Of a stretch of DNA of 15,278 nt, positions 13,818-15,278 are shown piece by piece. The notes beneath the pieces were generated by a model. The model saw only the letters and a list, made by a program, of their open reading frames with translations, made no database searches and was not told the DNA's origin. A program made the position numbers and the translations under genes. The stretch is from Microbacterium sp. (GTDB taxonomy: Bacteria > Actinomycetota > Actinomycetes > Actinomycetales > Microbacteriaceae), in NCBI GenBank assembly GCA_029267645.1, contig JAJUIM010000016.1, positions 1 to 15,278 on the forward strand. Reading direction: 5' to 3'. Position 1 is the stretch's first letter. Each line of letters starts with the position of its first letter.

Positions 13818-15075
13818 ATGGACACGCCCCGCCCCTCCGCCGAGCGGCTCTCGGAGCTCACCGAGGCCGAGCGGGCGCGTGCGCACGAGCTGATCGAGCG
13901 CATCCGCGCGTGCGATGCGGCGATCGCGCGGTCGGAGGGCGAGAAGGCGGCGCACCTGGCCGAGCTCGCGAGCATCGCGGCCGACGACGGATCCCGTTCG
14001 AGCTCGCCCGACGGGCCCGAGCAGGCGTGGCGCGCGATGGCCGCAGAGGTTGCGGCGGCCACGCGTCAGCACCCTGCGACCGCGGGCGCGCAGCTGGGCG
14101 AGGCGCAGCAGCTCGTCGATGACTACCCGGCGACGCACGAGGCGCTGCGCGAGGGGCGCATCTCGCGGCGCCACGCGAGCGTGATCGCCGAGGCCGGCGC
14201 CCACCTCTCGGGCGCCCAGCGCGCCGTGCTCGACGAGACGTCCGTTCCCCTCGCCGAGCGGCGCACGCCGGGCGAGCTGCGGCGGCCGCGCCGACGGCCC
14301 ACGAGCTCCACTCGAGCGGCACGGGCGCATCGCTCGCGGCGATCTCGGCGAGCGTGCAGGTCACGATCCCGGCGGCGCAGCTCGCGCGGTCCGGCGGGCA
14401 TGGGCCCGCGCCGCGGGACGACGCCGCGTGGATCGACGCGGGAACGCTCGTCTCGCCCTTGAGCGCGCGGCTGCTCGCCGGCTGCGCACCCGGATGGGAC
14501 CGGCTCTTCGCCGATCCGCAGACGGGCGAGGTCGTCGCGAGTGACCGGTACCGACCGAGCGCGCAGCAGCGCCGAGAGCTCGTGGGGCGCGACATGACGT
14601 GCCGGTTCCCGGGCTGCGCGACGCTTGCGCGCCGGGCCGACATCGACCACACGCGCGACTGGGCGCGGGGCGGGCGACCGAGGTCGACAACCTCGCGGTG
14701 CTCTGCGAGGCGCGCCACCGGATGAAGCACGTGTCGGGGTGGTCTGCGGTGCAGCGCCCCGGCGGCGTGATCGCGTGGACGAGCCCCGCGGGCCACGAGA
14801 CCGAGGCGGCGCCCCACGGCGCGGCGTTCCGCGCATCGATGCGGGGCGCATCAGGCCCTGCGGCCCCAGCGCTCGGGTCGAGCGCGCCGCCCGGCGGCTC
14901 GAGACCGGCGCACGACGAGCGCCGCGCCGAGTGGCTCGATCAGGAAGACGAGCGCTCCGAATACGCCGCCGAGCATCTGCTCACGCCCGATGATCTCCGT
15001 GAGCTCGCGTTCGCCGACGCGCTCGCACGCGGCGACATCCCGGATCCGAACCCCGACTGGTGGCGCGACGGGTGA
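13818..15075 (+). pseudogene. DUF222/HNH endonuclease (13E12 type), broken by an internal deletion and a frameshift
   Basis: Three frames together give one DUF222-HNH protein. Frame A (13818 to about 14285) encodes the N-terminal DUF222 part, including LVDDYPATHEALREGRISRR and RTPGELRR. At about 14279-14291 the homology jumps to frame B (AAAPTAHEL, VQVTIPAAQL, GWDRLFADPQTGEVV, RYRPSAQQRREL, CRFPGC, DIDHT, DWARGG). Roughly 90-100 codons normally between RTPG-FRRLAR and the VQVTIP strand are missing. At about 14672-14674 a second switch to frame C restores TEVDNLAVLC, HRMKH and WTSPAGHE; one extra G in the G-run would repair it. The HNH residues (DIDH, DN, RHRMKH) survive. Such genes are multi-copy and variable in actinobacteria, with nuclease activity mostly untested. 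The second shift could be a sequencing error; the deletion cannot. Confidence 0.88.
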
Positions 15076-15137
15076 GGCACGGCCTCAGTCGTCCGCCACG
15101 ACCTCGACTTTGAAGCCGGTGGTGCTCCGCGACCCGC

Positions 15138-15278
15138 TCAGTACCCCACCTCGGGGTAGCGCCACCCCCGCCACTGCTCGAACGATCCCTGCACGAGCTG
15201 GCTCGCGGTGCGCTCCCACGTGTGCTTCGAGGCGTGGCGGATGTACATGTATCCGAGGCTCTGCGTGCGGAAGCCGAC
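15138..15278 (-). CDS. C-terminal fragment of an unidentified protein, possibly a glycosyltransferase
   Basis: A minus-strand frame runs off the right edge and ends in TGA at 15138-15140, leaving 46 residues that include VGFRTQSLGYMYIRHASKHT and end in RYPEVGY. The aromatic, histidine-rich YMYIRHASKHTWER stretch is reminiscent of the Y-x-Y-x-RH-x-x-x-TW ends of some surface-polysaccharide glycosyltransferases, and the neighbourhood fits. This is only a resemblance from memory. Codon use is typical of the host. It converges on the broken HNH gene with 62 bp between the stops. The rest of the gene lies outside the window. Confidence 0.55.
   Translation of the reverse strand, partial: VGFRTQSLGYMYIRHASKHTWERTASQLVQGSFEQWRGWRYPEVGY

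Noticed and set aside
15085..15137. Short minus-strand stretch reading STTGFKVEVVADD before a TGA, possibly a gene remnant
   Set aside because: It is in a different frame from the adjacent partial gene, which already has its own stop. At about 50 bp it is too short to support a remnant.
1..15278. CRISPR array, tRNA, rRNA, insertion sequence or prophage signals
   Set aside because: No regularly spaced repeats, tRNA-like cloverleaf, rRNA blocks, transposase motifs or terminal inverted repeats were seen on either strand.

Overview
The window is very GC-rich, with almost exclusively G/C at third codon positions and TANNNT boxes placed directly before start codons. It carries a WhiB-family regulator, a DUF3499 protein and DUF222/HNH 13E12-type sequence. 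Together these indicate an actinobacterium. A full-length GlfT2-like galactofuranosyltransferase, DUF5719 and a degenerate metallopeptidase-family protein make a member of the Microbacteriaceae or a close relative the best guess. That placement is inference; there is no rRNA or tRNA in the window.

Left part (1-7461), a conserved actinobacterial housekeeping neighbourhood. An RDD-family membrane protein (+) converges on a small DUF3499 protein (-). DUF3499 is divergent from a metallopeptidase-family protein (+) that has lost its HExxH motif. A minus-strand run then reads manA (mannose-6-phosphate isomerase), whiB (WhiB/WhiB2 type), a large GT2 glycosyltransferase with a multi-pass membrane domain, and a DUF5719 protein whose start overlaps the glycosyltransferase stop by 4 bp. 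From memory, the grouping manA, DUF3499, metallopeptidase-like protein and whiB2 recalls the Rv3255c-Rv3260c region of Mycobacterium tuberculosis. whiB has its own near-consensus promoter.

Middle and right part (7501-13781), a plus-strand surface-glycan cluster divergent from manA. Two tandem O-antigen ligase/polymerase-like membrane proteins are followed by a GlfT2-like galactofuranosyltransferase, a second GT2 enzyme of GlfT1-like architecture (4-bp ATGA overlap) and a left-handed beta-helix acyltransferase (4-nt gap). The simplest reading is assembly, polymerisation or ligation, and O-acylation of a galactofuranose-containing cell-wall polysaccharide, with ManA supplying mannose precursors nearby. 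The polymer itself cannot be read from the DNA.

Far right (13782-15278). A DUF222/HNH endonuclease gene is broken by an internal deletion with a frame change and by a second one-base frameshift, although its promoter-like box and HNH residues survive. It converges on the C-terminal end of an unidentified minus-strand gene that runs off the window.

Regulatory theme: several genes have a TANNNT box 6-9 nt before the ATG, as expected for leaderless transcripts. In two divergent gene pairs the boxes of both directions lie in one palindrome (1091-1100 and 7467-7494). GGATCC is also strikingly frequent: 30 copies counted by eye. No intergenic stretch exceeds 300 bases.
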